From contig CAJYPK010000044.1 of NCBI GenBank assembly GCA_913776615.1, forward strand, positions 62,001 through 126,000: DNA of 64,000 nucleotides. Direction: 5' to 3'. Source of the stretch: an uncultured Hymenobacter sp. GTDB lineage: Bacteria > Bacteroidota > Bacteroidia > Cytophagales > Hymenobacteraceae. The position numbers were made by a program, and so were the translations under genes. The notes under the pieces were generated by a model. It was given only the letters and a program-made list of their open reading frames with translations, was not told the DNA's origin and made no database searches. This document shows positions 31,535-40,186 of the stretch, piece by piece. The stretch's first letter is position 1, and every line of letters starts with the position of its first letter.

Positions 31535-33673
31535 CTACAGCGAAACCCCAATCCCCGGCCCCAACAGAAAAAACCAATCACCCTTCGACAAACGATAGCC
31601 CCCGCCCAGGTAAAGCGGGAAGGTGAGCTTGGCGTTGGGCCGCACGGGCGTGACGGAGCCAATAACAACCACGCCCAGGTCGCGGCCGGTGGCATCGGGC
31701 GAGAGGTTGAAGGCGTTGAGGGCCACGAAGCCCGCCCCCACTTTATAGGGCCGCAGGCGGTTGATGCGGTCGGGCGCGTAGAAGCTCAGCTGGGCCAAAG
31801 TAGCCAGACTGATCCCGCTAAAGCTGCCGTAGCCCGGCTCCTGCGTCGATTTGAGCAACAGACCCGCCGGGAAGCTCACGCTGATGTCGAAGCTTACGTG
31901 GCGGCGCAGCACCAATTCTATCTGCTGCGAGTAGCCCTTGGTGGCGTACTGGCGAGCATCGGTGCGGATGTTGATAATGATGCGGTACCACGCATCGAGG
32001 TCATAGGTCTTACGCCCCAGAATATTGTTAAGGCTAAAATTACCTACCTGGCAATCATTACCTTGATAATAGGCGTAGCGGGGCGAGGCCTCGCCGGGGC
32101 AGATGACGAGCTGGTCCACAGTGCGCTGGTCGATGAGGTTGCCCTTGTCGTCCACGGTGCGCACGTCCATGGTGAGGTACTGGCGGCCGTAGAGGTTGCC
32201 ACTCTCGTCGATGGCGTTGGTGTTGAAGCTGAATACGACGTCGGAGATGGTTTGGTCGTAGAGCACCGGGCCGTTGAGCTGGGTGGCGGGGTGCGGGCCG
32301 TCGCCGTAGTTGACCTGCACGAAATTGAGCGGGTGCGGCCGCTGGGCCTCCTTTACGCTCAGGCCAAAGTCGGTCGGGTTGCTGCCGTCGAAGATGGCGA
32401 TGCGCTTGCGCACGCTGCTCAGCGGCACCTGCACGCGGTAGATGAGCGCCTTCTCGGAACGCGTCGAGGAGTCGGAGGGGATGATGTTGGCCCCGTCGAA
32501 GTGGTAGCGGCCCTTGAGCAACGACTCCCCTTCGATGCGCACGTCCACGGTTTCGCCGGGGTTGATGGTGGTGTTGCCGCCCCAGTCGCCCCCCCGGTGC
32601 AGCACGCTGATATTGGCGATGCGCGGGCGGGGCGTGATGTCGAAGTTGGTAATGTACTTGGCTACGTCGCCCTCCTTGATGTAGAGGTAGCCGTCGGCCT
32701 GGCGGTGAATGTTGTACACGCGCAGCTGGCACAGCACCCGGTCATTAGACAAATAGCTGCGCGTGAACAGCTCGGCGATGAGCGCACCGCCCGGCTCCTG
32801 CTGGGCCTCGATGCGGTAGGTGCGGCGCAGGTCGAAGTTGTGACCATCGTCGAGCACGAATTCGATGCCTTGGCTACGGCCGGCCTCGTCGTAGGTCACG
32901 TCCTTGCGCTCGGCGGTGAGAAAGCGCAGGCGGCTGGCCTTCACCTGAAAGTCGAGGCGCAGCGGCGGCAGCTGGTAGGTGAGACGGCCCGCCCCGTCGA
33001 GGCGCGGGCGCTCGCTCTGGGCGCGCACAATGACGGTATGGGCCCCGAGCGTGTTGGGTACAAGGTGCAGGAAGAGACCGTTTTTCTCGCGCGTGAGCTT
33101 GTAGTCGATGTCCTGGTTTTTGGTCCACTCGTTGGGCACCCGCACGTTGGCGATGTTATTAGTACTCACCTCCAGCACCTTTTCCTCCCCGATAAATAAC
33201 TCGGAGGTCGTCAGCCGGGCGTCGAGGGTGGTGCGCGTGAGGGGCAGCAGGCTCACGATTTGCTGCGCCCGGGCCGGCTGCCCGGCCGAGTCCACGGCGG
33301 GCGCGAAGGCCAGCCGCACAAACGGTGCCCCGGTAAGATTACGGAAGTGCAGCGTACCCCGGTACTCCCCGGTCGGCCCGGCGATGAGCGAGTCTTGCAG
33401 CACAAAGTCGGGCGAGGGCAGCAGGCGCGGGGGCCGGCCGCCGGGCTGGCTGGGCACGAGGCGCAGTTCGGCCACCTGGTCGTCGTTGTGATAGTAGAAA
33501 TAAAGGCGGGGCTCGCCCGCCACCGTCAGCATCTGCTCGCCGAGGCTGTAGCGCACGGTATCGAGGGTAAGCGACAGGCTGCGCAGCAGCGGCGTGGTGG
33601 GCGCCGAGCCCTGGGCCTGCACCCCGGTGGCCGCCAGCAGCAACGCAATCAATAGCCAGTATTTTTTCAGCAT
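31535..33673 (-). CDS. Large exported protein of unknown function with C-terminal membrane-strand-like region
   Basis: 712 residues. Signal peptide 1-20 (ending ATGVQAQ). The middle 130-550 is rich in beta strands, with several Ig- or carbohydrate-binding-like stretches (INPGETVDVRIEGESLLKG). The C-terminal 130 residues (VSFDISVSFPAGLLLKSTQE, YLGGGYRLSKGDWFFLLGPG) read as amphipathic strands like an outer-membrane barrel end. No enzymatic motif. It is probably an envelope protein, perhaps a surface assembly or adhesion factor of the Cytophagales. It is convergent with the TonB receptor and divergent from the next gene. Confidence 0.7.
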   Translation of the reverse strand: MLKKYWLLIALLLAATGVQAQGSAPTTPLLRSLSLTLDTVRYSLGEQMLTVAGEPRLYFYYHNDDQVAELRLVPSQPGGRPPRLLPSPDFVLQDSLIAGPTGEYRGTLHFRNLTGAPFVRLAFAPAVDSAGQPARAQQIVSLLPLTRTTLDARLTTSELFIGEEKVLEVSTNNIANVRVPNEWTKNQDIDYKLTREKNGLFLHLVPNTLGAHTVIVRAQSERPRLDGAGRLTYQLPPLRLDFQVKASRLRFLTAERKDVTYDEAGRSQGIEFVLDDGHNFDLRRTYRIEAQQEPGGALIAELFTRSYLSNDRVLCQLRVYNIHRQADGYLYIKEGDVAKYITNFDITPRPRIANISVLHRGGDWGGNTTINPGETVDVRIEGESLLKGRYHFDGANIIPSDSSTRSEKALIYRVQVPLSSVRKRIAIFDGSNPTDFGLSVKEAQRPHPLNFVQVNYGDGPHPATQLNGPVLYDQTISDVVFSFNTNAIDESGNLYGRQYLTMDVRTVDDKGNLIDQRTVDQLVICPGEASPRYAYYQGNDCQVGNFSLNNILGRKTYDLDAWYRIIINIRTDARQYATKGYSQQIELVLRRHVSFDISVSFPAGLLLKSTQEPGYGSFSGISLATLAQLSFYAPDRINRLRPYKVGAGFVALNAFNLSPDATGRDLGVVVIGSVTPVRPNAKLTFPLYLGGGYRLSKGDWFFLLGPGIGVSL

Positions 33674-33844
33674 AGCTCAAGCACTTACCACAAAGGTCCA
33701 TCTCAGCCGGGCACAGGCCAACACGGCGGGGCTTTTTTTGGTGGGGTAATCCGGCGCCGGGTCGGTTGTAGCTCGCTCTTACTCCGCAGCCCCATTCTTT
33801 TACCCCGTTCATTATCCCGCAGCTACACCCAGGTCCGCAGCTTC

Positions 33845-34774
33845 ATGCAATGCCCACGATGCGGGCTAAACTTGCAACTGCTATCCCTCTCGCTTTCTGC
33901 CTTTATGCTCTCTGCCTTTAGCGGCTACCTGCCGCTGGCCCTGCTGGCAACGCACCTGGCCCACGCCGACGCTCCCGCGCTCCCAGCCGACTCGCTCACC
34001 GACCAGCCGCTGCCGCGCCTCACCGTGGGCCTTAGCTCGGCCACGCGCACCACGTACTTGCAGCGCGCCCCCGCGCCAGCCGAGGACAAGGGTTACTTCG
34101 GCACCACGCTGACTTACCAGGCTCCCAGGGGCTTTATGGGCTCGGTATACCTTAATCACTCTTATAATTATCAGACGCTGCAAGAGCCGTTTATCAACTA
34201 CGGCGAGGTGATGGCGGGCTGGCAGTCGGTGCGCGACAGCGATACCTACTGGACGGTGCAGTACACCCGGCTTTTCGTGGCCGGCGAGAGCGCGCTGGTG
34301 CAGACCTCGCTGCGCAATGACTTCAGCGCCAGCCTCACGCAGTATTTTGACTTCGCTACGGCTAGCCTCAGCGCCGACGTTTTCGTGGGGAGCACCCACG
34401 ATTTTATTCTGACGCTCAATCTGAGCCACCCCTTCCAGTTGCCCGTCTTCGCCCACGATTCGCTCACGATTGAGCCTACTGTAGAATTTGGCGCGGGCAG
34501 CCAGCATTTCTACGCCAGCTCGCTGGCCACGACCTCCCGCATCCGCACCAAAAAGCGCGGGGGCGGCACCACGACGACCACCGTTACGAAGGAGCCGGCC
34601 AGCCCGGCTTTCAGTGCGCTGGGCTACACGCTGTCGCTGCCGGTGACGCTGGCGGCGGGGCGCTTTAGCCTGGCCGCTACGCCGAGCTACCTCATCCCGC
34701 TGCACGTGCCGACCGGGGGCTACGACACGTCGTTTTTCTACCTCACGCTCGGCATTAGCCGCACCTTTTGGTAG
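33845..34774 (+). CDS. Predicted outer-membrane beta-barrel protein, unknown function
   Basis: 309 residues from ATG 33845. The in-frame ATG at 33905 (MLSAFSGYLPLALL) gives a better signal peptide and may be the true start. Alternating amphipathic strands with aromatic girdles (YFGTTLTYQAPRGFMGSVYL, SHPFQLPVFAHDSLTIEPTV) and a terminal strand ending SRTFW indicate a barrel of roughly 10-12 strands. A charged loop, RTKKRGGGTTTTTVTKEP, is probably surface-exposed. It ends 12 bp from the convergent gene at 34787-35584, also a barrel. Confidence 0.65.
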   Translation: MQCPRCGLNLQLLSLSLSAFMLSAFSGYLPLALLATHLAHADAPALPADSLTDQPLPRLTVGLSSATRTTYLQRAPAPAEDKGYFGTTLTYQAPRGFMGSVYLNHSYNYQTLQEPFINYGEVMAGWQSVRDSDTYWTVQYTRLFVAGESALVQTSLRNDFSASLTQYFDFATASLSADVFVGSTHDFILTLNLSHPFQLPVFAHDSLTIEPTVEFGAGSQHFYASSLATTSRIRTKKRGGGTTTTTVTKEPASPAFSALGYTLSLPVTLAAGRFSLAATPSYLIPLHVPTGGYDTSFFYLTLGISRTFW

Positions 34775-34786
34775 GCCGGAGCACGC

Positions 34787-35584
34787 CTACGGGCGGTCGA
34801 TGGGCAGGGGCGGCAGCTCAAATGGCTCCGGGTCGCTGATGGGCAGCGCAGCCCGGCGAGCAGCCCGCCGCTGGCGGATCAGCTTGAGGTCATGCCAGAT
34901 GGCCCCTACGAACAAGTTGAGGCGGTAGCTGTAGTACCAGCCGTTAAAATCTTCCTTGTAGTCAATCTCTTTGAGCGAAGCCCGGTAGCCTACCGCGCAG
35001 CTTATCCCGACCCAGCGCGTGGGCTTGAGCAGGGCACCCACCCCGATTTCGGCCGGAAAAAACAGGCCTTTGCTATCGGTCGTGATCTTGCCGTTTTGGT
35101 CGGTGACGGTATAGTGGCTGCGGCCGATGCCCACATCGACCGGGATGCTCAGCTCCAGCCAGCGGCCGTGATAGAACGTGTAAGAGAAGTTGGGCGTGAA
35201 GTAGGTAAGACTCAGCTCGGGCGTGAGCGTATCCTTGAGTTTCTGCTTCTTGCCCTTGCCCGAATAGGTGTAGAGCTGCGCGTAGCTGCGGCGCAGAGTA
35301 TAGCCCGCCAGGCCCAGCCGGTAGTGCTTGCCCCGGGGCGTCAGGCCGACATTCAGCCCGATGATCCGCACGGCCGAGGACTGCACGAAGGAATTACGAT
35401 TATCAATGATGATGCTGGGCAGGAAGCGCGGTACCCGCACGGGCGGCGGGGCGGGCGCGGCCGGGCCAGCGGCGGGCTGCTGGGCCAGCGTCGGCAGCGC
35501 AGCTACCGTCAGCAGGGCCCCGCAGCCCAACCTTACGTTAATAAATCGTGAAGTAATCCAGTCGGTTAAGGCGCGGCAAAGCAT
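34787..35584 (-). CDS. Predicted outer-membrane protein, unknown function
   Basis: 265 residues, with a signal peptide from an internal hydrophobic stretch ending LPTLAQQ at about 36. A proline/alanine linker is followed by amphipathic strands (SAVRIIGLNVGLTPRGKHYR, LTYFTPNFSYTFYHGRWLEL). The last 40 residues are basic and proline-rich (RQRRAARRAALP), unusual for a barrel end, so the C-terminus may be periplasmic. No family recognised. Confidence 0.6.
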   Translation of the reverse strand: MLCRALTDWITSRFINVRLGCGALLTVAALPTLAQQPAAGPAAPAPPPVRVPRFLPSIIIDNRNSFVQSSAVRIIGLNVGLTPRGKHYRLGLAGYTLRRSYAQLYTYSGKGKKQKLKDTLTPELSLTYFTPNFSYTFYHGRWLELSIPVDVGIGRSHYTVTDQNGKITTDSKGLFFPAEIGVGALLKPTRWVGISCAVGYRASLKEIDYKEDFNGWYYSYRLNLFVGAIWHDLKLIRQRRAARRAALPISDPEPFELPPLPIDRP

Positions 35585-35699
35585 CAGGAGGCAAGATAAT
35601 AGGCTGCGCTCGCTCTCCCGCTACCGGCGGCGAGGTTAAATATTCGACCCCGTTTTTTTACCGTTCAGCGGGCTGGCGGCCCGTTCGCCAGAGGCACGC

Positions 35700-35731
35700 T
35701 TGAGGCCCGGCCGGGGGTGGGGGTAGGTTTG
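35700..35731 (+). promoter_or_regulatory. Bacteroidota-type promoter of the hydrolase gene
   Basis: TTG at 35700-35702 and TAGGTTTG at 35724-35731 with a 21-nt spacer. The start codon follows 32 bp downstream. The -7 box matches TAnnTTTG exactly; the -33 box is the minimal TTG. Confidence 0.55.
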
Positions 35732-35763
35732 TCCTGTTCTTTCACCCAGCCCCCCTTTCAGCC

Positions 35764-36690
35764 ATGTTTGCCTCCCTCCTCGCCCGCTGCGCCGTTGCCA
35801 CCACGCTGTTGCTGGCCACGCCGACCGTCCTCTGCGCCGCTACCCGCCCCGCTTCCGAACGCCCCGCCGCGCACCCCAGCTTTACGGTGAAGGTGGTGGG
35901 CAAGGGTCGCCCGGTGCTGCTCATTCCCGGCCTCACCTGCCCCGGCGCGGTGTGGGACGAAACCGTGGCCCGCTACCAGAGCCAGTACCAGTGCCACGTG
36001 GTATCGCTGGCGGGCTTCGGCGGGCTGCCCGCGCAGCAGCCGCTGCCCGCGCACCTGCTGCAAGACACCCGCGACCAGCTCCTGGCCTACGTGAAAGCCC
36101 AGCGGCTGAACCAGCCCGTCGTCATCGGCCACAGCCTGGGCGGCTTCCTGGCCCTGTGGATGTCGGCCACCGACCCCACGGCCCTCGGCCCGCTCGAAAT
36201 CGTGGATTCGCTGCCCTTCCTCTCGGCCATTCAAAACCCCGCCACCACCGTCGAAAGCGCCCGCCCCGTGGCCGAGCAGATGCGCCAGCAAATGAGCAAG
36301 GGCCGCATGCCGATGGACGCCGAGCGCCGGATGGTGGCCAGCATGGTGACCGATACGGCCCGCATCACGCAGGTGTCCCGCTGGGGCCTGGCCTCCGACC
36401 CCGCTACCGTGGCCCAGGCCATGTATGATATGTATACTACCGACCTGCGCACCGACATTGCCCGCATCAAGCAGCCGGTAATCGTGCTGGGCACCTGGGC
36501 CGCTTACCAGCAGTTTGGCGCGACCAAGGAGAGCACCCGCGCCGTTTTTACCCAGCAGTACGCCCAGCTGCCCCAGGCCCGCATCGAGCTGTCGGAAGCC
36601 GGCCGCCACTTCGTAATGTACGACGACCCGACCTGGTTTTTCAGCCAGACCGATGCTTTTTTAAAGCAGCAGCCTTTAGCCAGGAAATAA
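35764..36690 (+). CDS. Exported alpha/beta hydrolase
   Basis: 308 residues. Signal peptide of about 25 residues (ending TVLCAATRP). The alpha/beta hydrolase core begins with PVLLIPGLTCPGAVWDETVA, with the oxyanion region at LIPGL and the nucleophile elbow GHSLGG (Ser124). A later Asp and the histidine in GRHFVMYDDP (about 279-288) complete the triad. Substrates could be esters or amides in the periplasm; nothing decides. It is a single gene upstream of the LytS/LytTR system. Confidence 0.82.
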   Translation: MFASLLARCAVATTLLLATPTVLCAATRPASERPAAHPSFTVKVVGKGRPVLLIPGLTCPGAVWDETVARYQSQYQCHVVSLAGFGGLPAQQPLPAHLLQDTRDQLLAYVKAQRLNQPVVIGHSLGGFLALWMSATDPTALGPLEIVDSLPFLSAIQNPATTVESARPVAEQMRQQMSKGRMPMDAERRMVASMVTDTARITQVSRWGLASDPATVAQAMYDMYTTDLRTDIARIKQPVIVLGTWAAYQQFGATKESTRAVFTQQYAQLPQARIELSEAGRHFVMYDDPTWFFSQTDAFLKQQPLARK

Positions 36691-36764
36691 CTGCCCGTGG
36701 GCCAGCCCCGCACCGTAGCACCCGCTGGCCCGCTCTTATTTTGCGCCCGTATTTACCTCCCTTT

Positions 36765-37832
36765 ATGCTGCCCCTCACCGCCCGCACCCGGCTCTACTGG
36801 AAGCTTCAACTCACGGGCTGGATACTCTACGGGGTATTTGGTGGCGTGGTAGCCGGACTGTTTAGTCGGTTTACTCCCGGCCTGGCGGCCATTGAGGTGA
36901 TAGTCGCCGGCACTTTGCTGTTATCTAGCCACTTATTTCGGCTCTACATTCGTCGTTACGGCTGGGTACGCCTGCCGCTGACGGCTTTGCTGCCCCGGCT
37001 GCTGCTGGCGCATCTGCTGATTGCCATCGCCAGCATCACTGTTATCGGGTCACTCACGGTGCTACTGTTCATTTTTATCCGTCAGGTACCGACCAATAAA
37101 GGCTTCCCGTGGGTGCAGTACGTGGGCTACGCGCTCAATATCTTCTTCGTGTTCTGGGGCTGGTCGGCAGTGTATTTCGGCTTGCATTATTTCGAAAATT
37201 ATCGCCAGGCGGAGGTCGATAAGTGGAAGCTGACCGCCGCCGCCCGCGAGGCTGAAATGCGGACTCTGCAAGCCCAGCTCAATCCCCATTTTCTCTTCAA
37301 CGGCCTCAACAACATCCGCGCCCTGGTGATGGAAGACCCCGCCCGCGCCCGCGCCATGATGACGCACCTGGCCGAGCTGCTGCGCTACTCCATGCAGCGC
37401 AACGGGGCCGAGCAGGTACCCCTGGCCACCGAGCTCGAAATCGTGGACAACTACCTCCAGCTCGAAGCCATGCAGCTCGAAGAGCGTCTGCACTATACGG
37501 TGTCGGTAGCCCCCGAGGCCCTGCCCGTGCAGCTCCCGCCCATGACGCTGCAACTGCTGGTCGAAAACGCCATCAAGCACGGGCTGGCTCCCCGGCCGGC
37601 CGGGGGTAGCCTTAGCCTCTGCGCGCAGCTCGATACGGCGGGCACCGGCCTATGCGTGGCCGTGCGCAACACCGGCAGCTTTCAACCTCAGCCGGGCCAC
37701 CCCGGCCTGGGCCTGCGCAACGTGCAGGAGCGCCTGAAACTCCTTTTCGGCCCCGCCGTCCACTTCACCATCGGCCCCGACCCCCTGCTGGCCGACACCG
37801 TACTGGCCGAGCTACGCCTGCCCGTGCGGTGA
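36765..37832 (+). CDS. LytS-type sensor histidine kinase
   Basis: 355 residues from ATG 36765 (MLPLTARTRLYWKLQ). Four membrane helices lie between about 12 and 145, with almost no periplasmic domain. The His_kinase phosphoacceptor segment AQLNPHFLFNGLNNIR places the phosphorylated histidine at 175, and VENAIKHGL at about 268 and GLGLRNVQERLKLLFG form the ATP-binding part. Such kinases phosphorylate LytTR regulators; the partner gene follows after an inverted repeat. The stop codon TGA (37830-37832) lies in the left arm of that repeat. Confidence 0.92.
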   Translation: MLPLTARTRLYWKLQLTGWILYGVFGGVVAGLFSRFTPGLAAIEVIVAGTLLLSSHLFRLYIRRYGWVRLPLTALLPRLLLAHLLIAIASITVIGSLTVLLFIFIRQVPTNKGFPWVQYVGYALNIFFVFWGWSAVYFGLHYFENYRQAEVDKWKLTAAAREAEMRTLQAQLNPHFLFNGLNNIRALVMEDPARARAMMTHLAELLRYSMQRNGAEQVPLATELEIVDNYLQLEAMQLEERLHYTVSVAPEALPVQLPPMTLQLLVENAIKHGLAPRPAGGSLSLCAQLDTAGTGLCVAVRNTGSFQPQPGHPGLGLRNVQERLKLLFGPAVHFTIGPDPLLADTVLAELRLPVR

Positions 37833-37952
37833 AGTGGTGAGATAGTGAGTGGTGAGATGGTGATACAGTTAAGCACACAAAACTCATTTAAATCATCCAT
37901 TCACTTAATCTCCTACTAACCGTCTCACCACTCACTATCTCACCATTTCACC
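37828..37952. repeat. 30-bp inverted repeat between kinase and regulator genes
   Basis: GGTGAAGTGGTGAGATAGTG and the rest of the arm at 37828-37857 match the reverse complement at 37923-37952 in 29 of 30 positions. Each arm is built from near-tandem GTGGTGAGAT units, and weaker repeats continue to 37972. The left arm includes the stop codon of the kinase, and the element occupies almost the whole 144-bp spacer before the regulator start at 37977. Confidence 0.92.
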
Positions 37953-37976
37953 GCTCACCATCTCACCGCCCACCAC

Positions 37977-38720
37977 ATGAACGCGCTGCTTGTTGATGAT
38001 TCTCGCCTGGCCCGTACCGAGCTGCGCCACTTGTTGCGGGCCTTTCCCGAGGTAGCCGTGGTGGGCGAGGCGCGGCACGCCGACGAGGCGCGGCAGCAAT
38101 TGGCGGCGCTACGGCCCGATGTGCTGTTTCTCGACATCCACATGCCGGGCCAAACGGGTTTCGACCTGCTGGCCTCGCTGGAAGGGCCGCTGCCGCACGT
38201 TATCTTCACCACCGCTTACGACCAATACGCCCTCAAAGCCTTTGAAGTCAACGCCCTGGACTACCTGCTTAAGCCCGTGAGCGAGGTTCGGCTGGCGGCG
38301 GCGCTGGCGAAAATGAAAGCCTTGGTACCGGCCCCGGCGGTGCCCGCCGTGTCGGCGCCCGCGCCGGAGCCAGCCCTGCCCATGCTCACGGCGCAGGACC
38401 AGGTTTTTGTGAAGGACGGCGAGCGGTGCTGGTTTGTGCGGCTGGCCGATATCCGCCTCTTTGAAATCAGCGGCGGGGCTACGAAAGTGTATTTTGAGCA
38501 GCACCAGCCGCTCATCCCGCGCAGCTTGCAGCAGCTCGAAGCGCGGCTCGACCCCAAGGTGTTTTTCCGGGCCAACCGCCAGCAGATTATCAACCTGCAC
38601 TGGATTGCGGGCATCGAGCCGTGGTTTAGCAATACGCTCAAAATCAGCCTGCGCAATGGCCCCGACGTGGAGGTATCGCGCAGCCAGTCGGGCCTTTTCC
38701 GGGAGTTGATGAGCTTGTGA
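37977..38720 (+). CDS. LytTR-family response regulator
   Basis: 247 residues. Receiver domain 1-115 with acidic pocket DD at 7-8, phosphoacceptor Asp53 (LFLDIHMPG), TT at about 81 and Lys in LLKPV (about 98). A proline/alanine linker leads to a LytTR DNA-binding domain (about 135-245), with LFEISGGATKVYF, RANRQQIINLHWI and a final VSRSQSGLFRELM. It should be phosphorylated by the kinase encoded just upstream and regulate transcription by binding direct repeats. Confidence 0.93.
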   Translation: MNALLVDDSRLARTELRHLLRAFPEVAVVGEARHADEARQQLAALRPDVLFLDIHMPGQTGFDLLASLEGPLPHVIFTTAYDQYALKAFEVNALDYLLKPVSEVRLAAALAKMKALVPAPAVPAVSAPAPEPALPMLTAQDQVFVKDGERCWFVRLADIRLFEISGGATKVYFEQHQPLIPRSLQQLEARLDPKVFFRANRQQIINLHWIAGIEPWFSNTLKISLRNGPDVEVSRSQSGLFRELMSL

Positions 38721-38813
38721 GGGGAGATAATTTTTCCAAACCCCGCTATTCATTCGACCTCTGCCCTTTTTGATTTTCTTATTTACCCAGCGCCTCTCTC
38801 CTCTCCTTTCATT

Positions 38814-38904
38814 CGTCATGCTGAGCTTGCGAAGCATCTTGTCAGGTCAGGGTGCCGTCGCTCAAACCAAGCGTGATAAGATGCTTCGCAAGCCCAGCAT
38901 GACG
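38814..38904. repeat. Inverted repeat, GTCATGCTGAGCTTGCGAAGC family
   Basis: CGTCATGCTGAGCTTGCGAA at 38814-38840 and its reverse complement at 38878-38904 (with one C for T change) flank a 37-nt centre. It lies between the convergent ends of the LytTR regulator and gluconokinase genes. Confidence 0.93.
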
Positions 38905-38951
38905 GACGAGGGGGAATTATACACTCCGTGAATGGCTTTGGAACGAAGTTT

Positions 38952-39455
38952 TTATTTCCCCACCAAGTGCAAGCGCTCCACAATCTGCTCCACCAGGGTC
39001 TCGGGGGGCACGTCGTCGGTGAGGCGCAGGCCGTAGGTAGGCTTTTCCAGCGTTTCGAGCTGCGATTCCAGCATGTTGGCTTTCATATAGTGGCCCTTGC
39101 GGGCTTCGAGGCGCTGGCGTAGCACGGCGGGGTCGGTATCGAGAAACACCCAGGTCAGGGGCAGGCTGGCCCCGGCTTGCAGCGTTTGACGGTAGCTCTC
39201 CTTGAGGGCCGAACAGGCCAGCACGGCTCCACCGGCGGCCTCCCAGGGCTGAAGGTCAGCGGCGAGGGTCGCCAGCCAGCCGGCGCGGTCCTCGTCGGTG
39301 AGCGGGTGGCCGGCGGCCATCTTGGCAATGTTGGCGGCGGGGTGAAAGTCGTCGCCGTCGTAGAAGGGCCGGCCGAGGTGCTGGGCTAGCAGCTCGCCCA
39401 CGGTAGTTTTGCCGCTGCCCGATACGCCCATGACGACTATGATTGGTTGCTTCAT
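38952..39455 (-). CDS. gntK: Gluconokinase
   Basis: 167 residues, normal for the GntK/IdnK family. The P-loop GVSGSGKTTVG is at 10-20. FYDGDDFHPAANIAKMAAGH and PLTDEDRAGWL (about 31-62) are family signatures, and ACSALKESYR precedes the mobile region. It phosphorylates gluconate to 6-phosphogluconate for the pentose-phosphate or Entner-Doudoroff route. Its neighbourhood (cyclase, GH63 glucosidase, glucose dehydrogenase-like SDR) suggests that glucose released from oligosaccharides is oxidised to gluconate and then phosphorylated. Confidence 0.93.
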   Translation of the reverse strand: MKQPIIVVMGVSGSGKTTVGELLAQHLGRPFYDGDDFHPAANIAKMAAGHPLTDEDRAGWLATLAADLQPWEAAGGAVLACSALKESYRQTLQAGASLPLTWVFLDTDPAVLRQRLEARKGHYMKANMLESQLETLEKPTYGLRLTDDVPPETLVEQIVERLHLVGK

Positions 39456-39555
39456 GTGTTGAGCTATTAGCTACTAGCTACTAGGCTATTAGCTTCTTTA
39501 TCTTAATGATTATCAATCAACCACCCGCAACTAGCAGTGGCGGGCCGTTGGCTTT
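39456..39555. repeat. AT-rich spacer with tandem TAGCTACTAG-type units
   Basis: GAGCTATTAGCTACTAGC and CTATTAGCTTC at about 39460-39495 repeat the motif (T)AGCTA(T/C)T. It resembles the arms of the inverted repeats at 37828 and 45291 in style but has no mirrored partner here. Confidence 0.5.
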
Positions 39556-40182
39556 TTACAGTGGGCGCAGCAGCACGCGGGCCGGGGCACCGTCGCTGCC
39601 CACAATGGTGAGCGGCAGGCACAGCAGCTCATAATCGCCGGGCGCGATGTGCTGCAAGGCCAGCCCCTCAATCACGCAGATGCCCGCGTCGAGCAGCGCG
39701 TGATGGGCGTCGGCCTTGCCCACCGACAGGTAATCGACGCCCACGCACACCACGCCCGCGTCGCGCAGGTGGCGGGCCGCGTCGCCGTCGAGCGCCACAA
39801 AATCGGGCTTGAAGGGCTCAGTACTCCACTCGCTGCCGGAGATGCGCGTTTTAAATAAAATCCGCGCCCCGGGCTTTAAGTCAAGCTCTTGCACCTCGGC
39901 CAGGCTGATGCTCTTGGGGTCGTGAATGGCCACCACGGTGGCTGGTCCCATGAGGCGTTCGAGGTCGATGGTGGTGGCATCGCCGGCGCCCGAGGTGAAG
40001 TGCAGCGGGGCATCGACGTGGGTGCCGGTGTGGGCGCTCAGGTGCAGCTCGGTCACGTTGGCAGCGTCGCCGCGGTCCTGGCTGAGGGTGCGGCCCACGG
40101 TCACGCCGAGATTATCGGGCCAGTGCACCATGTGGTCGCGGATGGGGGTGGTGGCGTCGAGCCAGGGAGCGGGAACGGGCAT
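39556..40182 (-). CDS. Cyclase-family metal-dependent hydrolase (KynB-like)
   Basis: 208 residues from ATG 40182. The metal-binding motif HTGTHVDAPLHF is at about 51-62, characteristic of the kynurenine formamidase/cyclase family. VGVDYLSVG and IVGSDGAPARVLL complete the core. Close relatives hydrolyse N-formylkynurenine, but many cyclase-family members act on lactones or other amides. Its place between gluconokinase and GH63, 4 bp from the latter gene, makes a sugar-lactone or unrelated amide substrate conceivable. Confidence 0.8.
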   Translation of the reverse strand: MPVPAPWLDATTPIRDHMVHWPDNLGVTVGRTLSQDRGDAANVTELHLSAHTGTHVDAPLHFTSGAGDATTIDLERLMGPATVVAIHDPKSISLAEVQELDLKPGARILFKTRISGSEWSTEPFKPDFVALDGDAARHLRDAGVVCVGVDYLSVGKADAHHALLDAGICVIEGLALQHIAPGDYELLCLPLTIVGSDGAPARVLLRPL

Positions 40183-40186
40183 GAGC

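Noticed and set aside
31361..33199. 612-codon plus-strand open frame
   Set aside because: It overlaps the exported protein gene on the other strand and starts inside a repeat; composition is typical of an antisense shadow.
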